A DNA stretch of 64,000 bases, from assembly GCA_963725185.1 (NCBI GenBank), contig CAVRXO010000003.1, positions 806,001 through 870,000 of the forward strand, in the 5' to 3' direction. This DNA is from VAZQ01 sp963725185 (GTDB lineage Bacteria; Pseudomonadota; Alphaproteobacteria; Rhizobiales; Xanthobacteraceae). Positions 1 to 8,269 of the stretch are shown one piece after another; position 1 is the stretch's first letter, and each line of letters starts with the position of its first letter. The position numbers were made by a program, and so were the translations under genes. The notes beneath the pieces were generated by a model that had not been told where the DNA came from, did not search any database, and saw only the letters and a list, made by a program, of their open reading frames with translations.

Positions 1-1333
1 GCGTCCGCAGGAGCGAGCCGACCACCTTGTGGCCGAGCACCGGTATGGCGGTTCCGACGACACCCTGGCCGTAGGCGTCCTCGATCCCTTCGGTGGCGGG
101 CCTGCCTTCAACGATATTGCTGGCGACCCTTTGGCCGACCGCGAGCGCCGGCTGCGCGCCGAACATCTGGAAGACGAGATGCTTGACGGGACTCTGAAAG
201 AAGCGAGCCGGAAACGCGGCCCAGGATGCTCCCGAAAATGCGCCTGAGATTCCCGCTTGTTTCCAGGCGCGGTTCCAGGCGCCTTCCGGATCGTCCGGCG
301 ATTTTTGGAGCTCGGCTGCATAGACGGGGCCGAGCGTCTGTGCGGCGCTTAAAGCGGCGGCGCCCAGCGATCCGCCGATAAGGGCTCCGGCGGCAGCACC
401 TTCAGGACCCGCGAGGGCTCCAAGTCTGCCGCCGAGATACCCTCCTGCGACGCCGGCGGCTAGCGTCGGATAGGATTGCGCGAGTTGGTAAGCAACCTTC
501 GGACCAATCTGTGACGGGCTCGTCAAGTCCGACCATCCGAGGGGCTCCGCGGCCGGGCTATCCTGATTTGTGATGGTAGGTGCACCCGACGCGCTCTGGA
601 CAGTTTGTCCAAGCTGCCGATTGGCAGCTCCAAGGCCCTGCCAAAAGGCTTGCACCACGCCCGGCATCGGCGAGGGCTCCGGGCCGGGAAATGATCCAAT
701 TGCGAGTGAGGGGGCTGGTGGCACCGGCGACGGCGATCCGACCGTCGCCAGCGCACCGAGCACACCACCTTGCCCAGGTGCCGGCGAGGTCCCCAGCGTG
801 GACAGCGCATCAAGAAAGCCGCCCGGCGGGATTACGGAGCCGGGCGGCGCATCAGTTGACCCCCAGGGCGAGCCATCAACGCCCAAGGTTGGCGGACGCG
901 ATCCGGGCAGGATAGGCGGCGCGGGCCTGGGAGTCGGTTCGACGAAATTGTTGTTGGAGGACGGTGGGAAGAGCGGCAAATTCGGCGGGTCCCACGCCAT
1001 CGCGCCCACGCGACTGGCGGGGATCTGCGACCAATAGGCTGCGAAGGGATCCGGCGATGCGGCGGCCGGATAGCGGTTCTTGGCATTGGCTGTATTGTTG
1101 GATTGCGGTCCAGGTGCAACTTGCCCCGCGTTTGGCATCGTGCTCGGCCGCGGCACAAACCAATCATCGGGAAGAGATGCGTCGCGGGGCGTGTTGCCAG
1201 GCACGACCCAATCATCGATGCCGTTGGGGGGTGGCGCGTCGGGTTGGACGACGATGTGCGGCAGCCCGAAGATCCGTGGCCACTGCGAGGGATCGACGGG
1301 CACAAAAGCATCGTCGTCGGAATCAAACGGCAT
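1..1333 (-). CDS. Polymorphic-toxin carrier protein, left copy (partial at window edge)
   Basis: The reading frame opens at ATG 1333 and runs leftward without a stop to base 1, so the C-terminus lies outside the window. The first 60 residues carry a short acidic-aromatic motif three times (DDAFVP, DDWVVP, DDWFVP). A long Pro/Asn/Ser-rich linker follows, then a Gly/Ala-rich hydrophobic zipper stretch (residues about 285-335), then a segment rich in Trp, Phe and Arg. No Sec signal peptide, Rhs repeats or haemagglutinin repeats are seen. It is nearly identical to the gene at 17792-19769, whose C-terminus is a CdiA-type nuclease. The N-terminal architecture is therefore a carrier, and the missing end is probably a toxin of the same or another type. 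Unlike the right copy, this one has no frameshift in the visible part. The toxin role is inferred from the paralogue. Confidence 0.6.
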   Translation of the reverse strand, partial: MPFDSDDDAFVPVDPSQWPRIFGLPHIVVQPDAPPPNGIDDWVVPGNTPRDASLPDDWFVPRPSTMPNAGQVAPGPQSNNTANAKNRYPAAASPDPFAAYWSQIPASRVGAMAWDPPNLPLFPPSSNNNFVEPTPRPAPPILPGSRPPTLGVDGSPWGSTDAPPGSVIPPGGFLDALSTLGTSPAPGQGGVLGALATVGSPSPVPPAPSLAIGSFPGPEPSPMPGVVQAFWQGLGAANRQLGQTVQSASGAPTITNQDSPAAEPLGWSDLTSPSQIGPKVAYQLAQSYPTLAAGVAGGYLGGRLGALAGPEGAAAGALIGGSLGAAALSAAQTLGPVYAAELQKSPDDPEGAWNRAWKQAGISGAFSGASWAAFPARFFQSPVKHLVFQMFGAQPALAVGQRVASNIVEGRPATEGIEDAYGQGVVGTAIPVLGHKVVGSLLRT

Positions 1334-1365
1334 CGGATCACCGACTTTGCTGGTCAGAAAAAGAA

Positions 1366-1391
1366 AAAGGCTCCCCCGCGGGGGAGCCTTT
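1366..1391 (-). terminator. Perfect hairpin with U-tract just upstream of toxin carrier start
   Basis: A 26-base perfect palindrome (AAAGGCTCCCC with CGCG centre) is followed on the minus strand by TTTTTCTTTTT. It has the form of an intrinsic terminator, with a weaker T-run on the plus strand. It lies only about 30 bases upstream of the carrier's ATG at 1333, so it sits in the gene's own leader. Confidence 0.65.
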
Positions 1392-1593
1392 GTTTGGTAG
1401 ATCGAACAGTGAGCCGCGCGTTCGTGACCGACGCGGCTCGATGGATGCAATTGGTGCGGAGCTTGGTTAGCGGCCGAAGGGCATCGCGATCGACTTTGAT
1501 CGTTGCATGGCCCCGCAACCGATGCGCGGTCGGGACGGCGGGTTACGCGCCGCTCGCCGCCGAGCACGCAGAAGCGTCTGGGCTAGGCGCTAA

Positions 1594-3097
1594 TCTTACT
1601 GAGTCAGAAGGTCGCAGGACATAGGCGTCGAGAATCAACTATTTGGCGAGATTCGAGGTTGGCAGGCGGAGGGCTGACATGAATCTCGGGAGCCAAGAGA
1701 ATAGCGGAGGCCGATTTTCGGCGTATGTCGAAGGGCTTGCGAGCGTTTTGGGGCACGCGGACCGGAGCGGTCCGCTGCGTGACTATTGCACCGGCCTGAT
1801 GCTGCCGGGCGAGCGCAAGAGCGTGGAGCCGATGGCAGCGAAGACGGCTCCGGCGCGGACGGCTGCACAACACCAGTCTTTGTTGCATTTTGTCGGCATC
1901 GCGCCCTGGTCGGACGAGAAGGTTCTGGCCAAGGTGCGCGAGCTGGTGCTGCCGGCGATCGAGAAGCACGGGCCGATCGAGGCCTGGATCATCGACGACA
2001 CTGGTTTCCCCAAGCAGGGCAAGCATTCGGTGGGCGTGCATCATCAGTATTGTGGGCAGCTTGGCAAGCAGGCCAATTGTCAGGTGGCGGTGTCGTTGTC
2101 GATTGCCAACCACTGGGCCAGCTTGCCGGTGGCGTATCGGCTGTATCTGCCGAAGGACTGGGTCGTGGATGATGCGCGTCGGGAGAAGACCGGCGTGCCT
2201 TTGGACATCGGCTTCAAGACCAAGCCTGAGATCGCGCTTGAGCAGATACGGTGGGGGTGCAAGGCCGGCCTTCCGCGCGGGGTCGTTTTGATGGACGCCG
2301 CCTATGGCAATGACTCGCGGCTGCGCACCGGCATTACGGCCTTGGGACTGATCTACGTGGCCGGTGTTCTGCCGAATACCTTGGTGTGGCCATCGGGCGT
2401 CGGTCCCAAGCGCAGGGGCAAGCCGCTGAACAATACCGGGCGTCGCGACGAACCCGATTTGATCTCGATCAAGGAGCAGGCGCTAGCTCTGCCCAAGCAT
2501 GCTTGGCGCACGATCAGGTGGCGGGAAGGGTCGGCCGAGTGGCTGTGCTCGCGTTTTGCGCGCGTGCGCGTCGGGGTCGGACATAATCAGCTGATTCCGG
2601 AATTGCTGTCGCAGGAGTGGCTGCTGATCGAGTGGCCCGAAGGCGAACCCGAGCCGACAAAATATTGGTTCTCGACGCTGCCCGCGAATATCAGCTTCCG
2701 CGAACTCGTCGACTTCGCCAAGCTGCGTTGGCGCATCGAGCGGGATTATCAGGAACTCAAGCAGGAGGTCGGGCTTGGGCACTATGAAGGGCGCGGATGG
2801 CGCGGCTTCCACCATCACGCCACGATGTGTATCGCCGCCTACGGGTTCCTGATCTCCGAGAGGGAGACAATTCCCCCCTCAGGATCTCGCTCCACCGCGC
2901 TCTTCCCGCAACTTGCAGTTCCCGACGGTTATCGACCCAGAGGATCCACCATTGCGGCCTGAACGTCACATCCAGAACTCGATCGCAACTATGCGAATAC
3001 GATTGATCGACGCGATTGTCAGAACCTTGCCGCGATGCCCATGTTGTGGCGCAAGGACTGCAACACATGGGCGACGGAAGCTTATGACGCAGTAAGA
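1594..3097 (+). mobile_element. IS701-family insertion sequence
   Basis: The element is 1504 bp long. The left end reads TCTTACTGAGTCAGAAG and the right end, reverse-complemented, TCTTACTGCGTCATAAG, giving terminal inverted repeats matching at 15 of 17 positions. It is flanked by CTAA at 1590-1593 and 3098-3101, a 4-bp target duplication. The empty site is seen in the right copy of the direct repeat near 20027-20035, so insertion came after the duplication or hit only one copy. It landed in a palindromic intergenic repeat and left the toxin gene itself intact. Confidence 0.9.
1679..2962 (+). CDS. IS701-family transposase, C-terminus frameshifted
   Basis: DDE transposase of the IS701 type. 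The visible core motifs are IIDDTGFPKQGKHSVGVHHQ, VLMDAAYGND, and a late block with RWRIERDYQELKQEVGLGH followed by HHHATMCIAAYGFL. ATG 1679 is preferred over upstream TTG codons because family members start near this point. The protein ends early. Close to base 2940 a single-base shift moves the expected tail (an RHIxxSIATxR block and a Cys-rich LPRCPCCG end) into another frame, where it runs to a stop at 3093-3095 just inside the right inverted repeat. About 50 terminal residues are thus lost unless this is a sequence error. Confidence 0.9.
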   Translation: MNLGSQENSGGRFSAYVEGLASVLGHADRSGPLRDYCTGLMLPGERKSVEPMAAKTAPARTAAQHQSLLHFVGIAPWSDEKVLAKVRELVLPAIEKHGPIEAWIIDDTGFPKQGKHSVGVHHQYCGQLGKQANCQVAVSLSIANHWASLPVAYRLYLPKDWVVDDARREKTGVPLDIGFKTKPEIALEQIRWGCKAGLPRGVVLMDAAYGNDSRLRTGITALGLIYVAGVLPNTLVWPSGVGPKRRGKPLNNTGRRDEPDLISIKEQALALPKHAWRTIRWREGSAEWLCSRFARVRVGVGHNQLIPELLSQEWLLIEWPEGEPEPTKYWFSTLPANISFRELVDFAKLRWRIERDYQELKQEVGLGHYEGRGWRGFHHHATMCIAAYGFLISERETIPPSGSRSTALFPQLAVPDGYRPRGSTIAA

Positions 3098-3137
3098 CTA
3101 ACCCGCCCTACGGCTGCGACGGCGATCGGCGCAAACG

Positions 3138-3220
3138 AAAAAGCCCGGCGCGGTTTCCCGGCCGGGCACACTTTGCGAGTTTCAATTTCACGAATAGTCT
3201 GATTCGAACGGTCGTGTCAA
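3138..3220 (-). ncRNA. Candidate small RNA unit U1 (promoter plus terminator repeat)
   Basis: Read on the minus strand, TTGACA (3215-3220) is followed after exactly 17 bases by CTATTC, an alphaproteobacterial sigma-70 type promoter. Some 25 bases further comes a hairpin with GCCCGGC/GCCGGGC arms (3143-3167), then TTTTT. The predicted transcript is about 50-60 nt and starts near GTGAAATTGAAACTC. The same layout recurs at 3505-3587 and 26895-26974, with decayed copies at 15990-16030 and 26560-26616. No start codon with a ribosome binding site is seen. Function is unknown; the layout is seen directly, and transcription is inferred. Confidence 0.5.
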
Positions 3221-3376
3221 TATTTTTTTGCGTTTAAGCGGAGGGCTCGTGTCCTTTCCTTCACACGGGCCCGCCCTATTCCGTCGGACGTCCGGGCGAT
3301 TTGGCAAAGCCTGGGTTTCCGCATTGCGGGAATGCGTCTCGCCGTTACTTGTTAAGTGCAGGAAAAAAACAAGTCT

Positions 3377-3485
3377 GTAGGGCGCAATCGTTTTATTGCG
3401 CCAATCAGCGCTTCAGCCCTGTACTCCATGAGACTGCGCGCAACGGACTTGGGCGGAGCGGCGCAATAAAGCGATTGCGCCCTAC
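3377..3485. repeat. Palindromic intergenic repeat (REP/BIME-like)
   Basis: Arms 3377-3402 and 3460-3485 are 26-base inverted repeats with one mismatch, reading GTAGGGCGCAATCG and on to TTATTGCGCC. The spacer holds no gene. It lies between candidate small-RNA units U1 and U2. Such elements are common between genes in rhizobial genomes. Confidence 0.8.
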
Positions 3486-3504
3486 GGGGCGATCGGCGCA
3501 AACG

Positions 3505-3587
3505 AAAAAGCCCGGCGCGGTTTCCCGGCCGGGCACACTTCGTGAGTTTCAATTTCACGAATAATCTGATTCCTTCATTCGTGTCAA
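3505..3587 (-). ncRNA. Candidate small RNA unit U2 (promoter plus terminator repeat)
   Basis: Second copy of the unit at 3138-3220. On the minus strand TTGACA (3582-3587), 17 bases, TTATTC, then the conserved GTGAAATTGAAACTCAC block, then the hairpin at 3510-3534 followed by TTTTT. The spacer between the promoter boxes differs from U1 over its first nine bases while its length is unchanged, as expected if spacing and not sequence is selected there. Beyond the terminator both copies share GCGCCGATCGCC. Confidence 0.5.
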
Positions 3588-4015
3588 TAAACTTAGAGCA
3601 GTACTTCCGCCAACATTCCGAGGGTCGGCGTGGCGCTTCCGACGCGTTTTCGCCGACCGTCCGCTTAGCCCTTCCATTGCGGGCGTCCCGCTGCATCGCC
3701 GCAAACCGCCGGCTTGGGCCATAAGCTGCCTTGTTACAGCGCAACTACGCTTGCCGCGCACAGGCATGTATACTACAGACTGTAGCGTTACTGACGGACG
3801 CAGATACTGACGGAGCCATTGAGGCGCACTAACCGGAGCAAGGGCCTGGCGCGTGATCCCTTGCGCGCCGACGAGCGCGCTCGCGGCCGACCTATTCCCG
3901 GGCGGTGATGCGGTGGCGCCGATGACGGGATTGCTTGCGTAGCGATAGGTCGAACCGCGAGGGCCGTTACGCTCGTGGTGGTCTGTTTCCGGCGGCCAGA
4001 AAAACGGAGGAAACC
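3588..4015. other. Intergenic region, no gene recognised
   Basis: About 430 bases between unit U2 and the small secreted protein gene. Frames in either direction lack a believable start or conserved motifs, and I see no strong hairpin. It may be relic sequence next to the insertion sequence. Confidence 0.4.
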
Positions 4016-4264
4016 GTGAGCAGAAAGATTCTGGTTGTTGTTGCGGTCGCCATGGTGCTGGGCCTCGTGGGCTCCCCCTCAGCGACTTGGTCGAGAGGCG
4101 GCAGCGCCGGTAGTGTGCGCGCATGCGATCTGACCGGAGTTAATCCAGTCAGGCACGGGCTGATTTTCAAGCATCCCGATGTTGCCAAGTCATATGGCTT
4201 CGAGAAAGGACCAGATGGGACTTGGCGTGTAATGGCAAACTGCCAAGCGACGGGACCAAAATAA
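4016..4264 (+). CDS. Small secreted hypothetical protein
   Basis: 82 residues starting at GTG 4016, chosen because AACGGAGG lies at 4002-4009, an ideal ribosome binding site. Residues 1-28 form a signal peptide: a basic start (SRKI), a hydrophobic core (VVVAVAMVLGLVG) and small residues near the cleavage site. The mature part is about 55 residues with two cysteines (RACDL and MANCQA) that could form one disulphide. No family is recognised. It stands alone, with no operon partner. Confidence 0.55.
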   Translation: MSRKILVVVAVAMVLGLVGSPSATWSRGGSAGSVRACDLTGVNPVRHGLIFKHPDVAKSYGFEKGPDGTWRVMANCQATGPK

Positions 4265-4832
4265 ATCTTGTGCCAGAGATGCCGCCGGCTTGGCCTCTCC
4301 GATCGATCCGCGCGCACCCCCAAGGGAGCATGCCGAACTCGGCGCACCTGCTGCGCGCGCGCAACCAACCGCCATGCTGCCGCCACGCCCCCGAGCAACG
4401 AAATGAAGTCACGCCGCCGTGGCGGAATGGAGCGAGGAATTCGGCATCGATGAAACGCTAAGACCGGCTCCGAAAAACATTGCGGACGGATTTTTGTTGA
4501 CTTATCGAGGCTCCGGTAATGGCCGCGCCGGCGGCGCCCAACAAACTCCACCAATTTCCAAATTTCTCGAGGTCATTCATAGGGACAAGCCCGCGGGTGA
4601 CGGCGCTGGTTGGCGCGGCCGGCTGCCCAGGCCAATGCAGGCGCAGGCGGCGGCTGGCGCAGGCGCTGGTTGGCACCGGCGGGGGTGGGTGCGGGCGCTG
4701 GTGGGCGCGGGCACGCAACCAAATCGAGCGGAATCCGCTGAGGTGGCGCGGCGGGCCCGATGCGGCGCGTAGCCGCTATGCTTGCGCCCAATGGCTGGAG
4801 CGGCCATGCGGACTTGATCCGGACGTGCGGGC
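4265..4832. other. Intergenic region with degenerate GC-rich repeats
   Basis: No gene is supported. Between 4600 and 4730 there is a low-complexity run in which GGCGCTGGTTGGC or close variants recur (GGCGCTGGTTGGCGC, GGCGCTGGTTGGCACC, GGCGCTGGTGGGCGC). The rest is plain. Confidence 0.5.
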
Positions 4833-6359
4833 ATGACAACGAAGCGGGGAATGCCCGCTCCCGCCCCGCCGGTTCCGCTGCTTCGCGAGCACATCGTGCC
4901 GCTCATCGTGGCGGTGGCGCTGTTCATGGAGAACATGGATTCGACCGTGATCGCCACCTCGCTGCCGGCGATCGCGGCCGATATCGGGACGAGCCCGCTG
5001 GCGCTCAAGCTCGCGATCACGGCCTACCTGCTGTCGCTGGCGGTGTTCCTGCCGGTCAGCGGCTGGACCGCCGACCGCTTCGGGGCGCGGCGCGTGTTCC
5101 GCACCGCCATCGTGGTGTTCATGGCGGGCTCGATCGGCTGCGCGCTGTCGGGCTCGCTCACCCAGTTCGTGCTCGCCCGCATGCTGCAAGGCATGGGCGG
5201 CGCCATGATGACGCCGGTCGGCCGCCTCATCCTGGTGCGCAGCGTCGACAAGCGCGAGCTCATCAACGCCATGGTCTGGGTCACGCTGCCGGCGCTGGTC
5301 GGACCGCTGATCGGGCCGCCGCTCGGCGGCTTCATCACCACCTATGTGTCCTGGCACTGGATCTTCCTGATCAACATCCCGATGGGGCTCGCCGGCATCG
5401 TGCTGGCGACGCTGTACATCGCCGACGTGCGGGCCGAGAAGCCCGATCCGCTCGACACCGTCGGCGTCCTGCTGGCCGGCGTGGGCATCGGCGGGCTCGC
5501 CTTCGGCGGCTCCGTGCTCGGCCTCAATTTCCTCCCCGCCGGCGCGGTGGCGGCGCTCATCGTGGTCGGGGCGGCGTCGACCTATGCGTATGTGCTGCAC
5601 GCGCGCCGCACGCCCGCCCCGGTGCTCGATCTCAAGCTGCTGGCGATCCCGAGCGTGCGCGCCGCGGTGGTGGGCGGCTTCATCTATCGCTCCGGCATCG
5701 GGGCGATGCCGTTCCTGCTGCCGCTGTTGTTCCAGCTCGGCTTCCACATGACGGCGTTCCAGTCCGGCCTGATCACGATCTGCAACGTGGTCGGCGCCAT
5801 GGGCATGAAGACCATCATTCCGATCGTGTTGCGCAATATCGGCTTCCGGCGGGCGCTGACCTTCAACGCGCTCATCAGCACGATCCTGGTCGCGTGCTGC
5901 GCCACCTTCACGCCCGGCGTCTCGTTCGTGTGGGTGGTGGCGGTGCTGACGCTCGGCGGGTTCTTCCGCTCGCTCGAGTTCACCAGCATCAACACCATCG
6001 CGTATGCGGACGTCGATCACCGGCTGATGAGCCGCGCCACCTCGTTGATCGCGGTCGGGCAGCAATTGTCGATCTCGGTCGGCGTCGCGGTCGGGGCGCT
6101 GGCGGTCGACATGACGCTGTGGCGGCGCGGCCACGACACCATCGTGGCGGCGGACTTCCAGCCCGCCTGGCTGATCGTGGCCGCGATCTCGGCGCTGAGC
6201 TGCCTGGTGTTCTGGCGCATGCCCGCGGATGCCGGCTCAGCGCTCGCCGAGCGCGCGCCGGAGCCGGCCATCGGCCCGGCCGCGGCCGCCGCCACCACCG
6301 AAGTCGCGGCGCCGGCGGCAACGACGGCGGCAACCACGGCCGAGGCGAAGCTCGAGTGA
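4833..6359 (+). CDS. MFS transporter, DHA2-type drug efflux
   Basis: 508 residues, inner-membrane secondary transporter of the major facilitator superfamily, resembling EmrB/QacA-type drug:proton antiporters. Visible marks are the first helix with NMDSTVIATSLPAIA (the DHA2 family signature, residues about 34-48), the loop 2-3 motif GWTADRFGARR, and the helix 5 motif GPLIGPPLGGFI followed by WHWIFLINIP. The C-terminal 45 residues are a hydrophilic Ala/Thr/Glu tail. The length fits the family. No TetR regulator or membrane-fusion protein lies next to it, so substrate and regulation cannot be read from context. Confidence 0.88.
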   Translation: MTTKRGMPAPAPPVPLLREHIVPLIVAVALFMENMDSTVIATSLPAIAADIGTSPLALKLAITAYLLSLAVFLPVSGWTADRFGARRVFRTAIVVFMAGSIGCALSGSLTQFVLARMLQGMGGAMMTPVGRLILVRSVDKRELINAMVWVTLPALVGPLIGPPLGGFITTYVSWHWIFLINIPMGLAGIVLATLYIADVRAEKPDPLDTVGVLLAGVGIGGLAFGGSVLGLNFLPAGAVAALIVVGAASTYAYVLHARRTPAPVLDLKLLAIPSVRAAVVGGFIYRSGIGAMPFLLPLLFQLGFHMTAFQSGLITICNVVGAMGMKTIIPIVLRNIGFRRALTFNALISTILVACCATFTPGVSFVWVVAVLTLGGFFRSLEFTSINTIAYADVDHRLMSRATSLIAVGQQLSISVGVAVGALAVDMTLWRRGHDTIVAADFQPAWLIVAAISALSCLVFWRMPADAGSALAERAPEPAIGPAAAAATTEVAAPAATTAATTAEAKLE

Positions 6360-6372
6360 GCGGCGGTTCCGC

Positions 6373-7054
6373 TCAGCAGGCGCGGAAGCCGCGCGCCAGG
6401 AGGTAGAGCTCGGCCGAGTCGGCGCGGCTCGCGGCCGGCTTCACGTGCTTGACGCTGGCGAAATCCTTCTTCAGTTGCGCCAGCAGGGCGGTTTCGGTGC
6501 CGCCTTGCAGCACCTTGCAGAGGAAGGCGCCGCCGGGCTTGAGCACGTCGCGGGCCATCTCGGCCGCCGCCTCGGCCAGCGCCATGATCTTGAGGTGATC
6601 GGTGGCACGGTGGCCGGTGGCGTTGGCGGCCATGTCGGAGAGAACGAGTCGGCGGAGCCGCCGAGCAGCGCCTTGATGGTGTCGGGCGCCGAGGCATCGA
6701 GAAAGTCGAGGCGGACGAATTGGACGCCGGGGATCGGCAGCATGTCGAGGACGTCGATCGCCGACCACGCGCCCGCTGCCCTCGGCGGCCGCCCACCCGC
6801 TTGGCCACGACCTGGCTCCAGCCGCCGGGCGCCGCGCCGAGATCGACCACGCTGGCGCCGCGCCGCAACAGGCCCTGCTTGTCGTCGATCTCGATCAGCT
6901 TGAAGGCGGCGCGCGAGCGAAAGCCTTCACGCCGGGCGCGCGCCACATAGGGATCGTTGAGCTGGCGGTCGAGCCACAGCTTCGACGACAACGTGCGCTT
7001 GCGGCCGGACTTGACCTGCACTTTCAGCGGACGCCGGCTGTCGTCGCGAATCAT
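6373..7054 (-). pseudogene. rlmE: 23S rRNA 2'-O-ribose methyltransferase RlmE (FtsJ), two frameshifts
   Basis: RlmE/FtsJ methylates a uridine in the 23S rRNA A-loop. The N-terminus is in one frame from ATG 7054: SSKLWLDRQLNDPYVARA, FRSRAAFKLIEID, then the SAM-binding motif VVDLGAAPGGWSQVVA. Near 6770-6790 the frame shifts (PIPGVQFVRLDFLD follows) and near 6640 it shifts again (VLSDMAANATGH, the catalytic-Asp motif, then KPGGAFLCKVLQG and ELYLLARGFR). The stop is at 6373. All blocks are present and in order. A broken copy of a conserved housekeeping gene suggests sequence errors in GC-rich DNA at least as much as gene death. In related bacteria ppx and rlmE are neighbours; here a barrel gene separates them. 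Confidence 0.85.
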
Positions 7055-7500
7055 CGGCCCCTGCCCGGCTGCGCGGGATCCCGCGGCTGCGCCGCCGTGC
7101 CGGCCGCAGGCTCGCGATCGCCAAGCCTGACGATGATCGTGCCGCCTGGACGCAGCATGTGACCGTTCCGGGACGCCGCATTAGGCTTTCTTCGGGTCAT
7201 AGCCCAGATACGCAAAGTTTCCGCGAAAATCGCAAGGGCCGCCTTGGGCACCGCGTTCGCCCGGCTCCGACCGAAGCTCCCGCCGCGCTGAGCTTTTGCG
7301 CAAGCAACTCGGCCTAACATCAAATAAATCATGTAGATTTCGACTTGATCCTCATAAGGGGCGGACTTTACGGCAAAATTGCCACACCTGCCCACAAAGC
7401 GTCTTGCGGCCTGCGCAATTCCCGTTGCCGCCGCTGGCCGCAGGGGGCAACCTGAACAAGGCAGCTGCTTGCAGCGTCAAGTCGGGGGTGGGGTCTCATC
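7055..7500. other. Intergenic region between rlmE and barrel gene
   Basis: About 445 bases between divergent genes, so it should contain both promoters. There are AT-rich stretches near 7310-7340 (TCAAATAAATCATGTAG). No gene is recognised. Confidence 0.4.
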
Positions 7501-8242
7501 ATGAAGTGGGGTGCGGTCACCGGCGGCGTGCTCGCCGCTCTTGGTTCATTGGCCCTTGGGTCATGCTGTCACTGTCACGTGTCGGTACCGGCTCAAGCCG
7601 CCGACCTGACGCCGATCGGTCAACGGGCGATTCCGGCGACATCGGGCTACATCCCGGCGCAGTTCTTCTGGACCGGATTCTATATGGGCGCCGGCATCGG
7701 CGGCGGCTTTGGCACCGCCACCCTGGTCGATCCGCTTGCCACCGCGAGCGCGTCGCCGTCGCCGCAATGGCTTCCTGGTCAGCGGGATCGTCGGCATCAA
7801 CTTCCAGATGAGCTCCGTGGTGCTCGGCGTCGAGGGCGACTTCACCGGTTCTGGGCCAACGGCAGCACCCCCGATACCGCCGGCGACACGCTCATGACCA
7901 GCGTATTCTGGACCGCGACCGCCACCGGGTCGCGTCGGCGTCGCGATCGACCGGTTGTTGATCTACGGCAAGGGCGGCGCCGCTTTCGACTACGATCGCA
8001 ACTCGGTGACGACGACCAGCGGCACCTCGGCGCTGGCCACGATCAACCACGTCGGCTGGACGGTCGGCGGCGGCGTGGAATACGCCGTCACGGAGCACTG
8101 GACCGGACGCATCGAGTACGACTACCTCACCTTTGCGGCCAAGGGCCTGTTCTTCACGGGGAACACCACCCCGCCCCCGGCCGGCGGCAGCGTCAGCGTG
8201 AAGCTCAACGAGCTCAAGGGGATCATGGCGTACAAGTTCTAG
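7501..8242 (+). pseudogene. Outer-membrane beta-barrel (Omp25/31-like) gene with frameshifts
   Basis: Starts at ATG 7501 with a signal peptide (VLAALGSLALG, then PAQAADL) and the typical first strand WTGFYMGAGIGGGFG. The frame then changes at about 7740 (GINFQMSSVVLGVEGDFTGS continues in another frame), again near 7850 (FWANGSTPDTAGD) and near 7950 (LIYGKGGAAFDYD). The last block, GWTVGGGVEYAVTEHWTGRIEYDYL and the C-terminal MAYKF, is the classic closing of this family. All parts occur in order, so either the gene died recently or the sequence has several indels. It lies opposite in strand between ppx and rlmE. Confidence 0.75.
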
Positions 8243-8269
8243 GGTGCGGCCGCCGAGCTTTACTCGCCT

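Larger units (their letters stand above)
1..1590. repeat. Left copy of 1.6-kb direct repeat (toxin carrier and upstream region)
   Basis: This stretch matches 18437-20029 in the same orientation. Identity is near-perfect over about 530-1330 and continues through the terminator hairpin and the leader (1334-1590) to the palindromic element where the IS has inserted. Between about 350 and 530 the two copies differ much more, a mosaic patch inside otherwise identical DNA. The leader (1334-1590) holds no other gene that I can see. Confidence 0.85.

Noticed and set aside
4411..4480. GCCGCCGTGGCGGAATGG resembled the start of a leucine tRNA
   Set aside because: No T-loop (GTTCGA-type), anticodon stem or matching acceptor end follows within the right distance.
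4776..6134. 452-codon open frame antisense to the MFS transporter
   Set aside because: It is low-complexity, charged composition typical of a shadow frame; the plus strand has MFS signatures.
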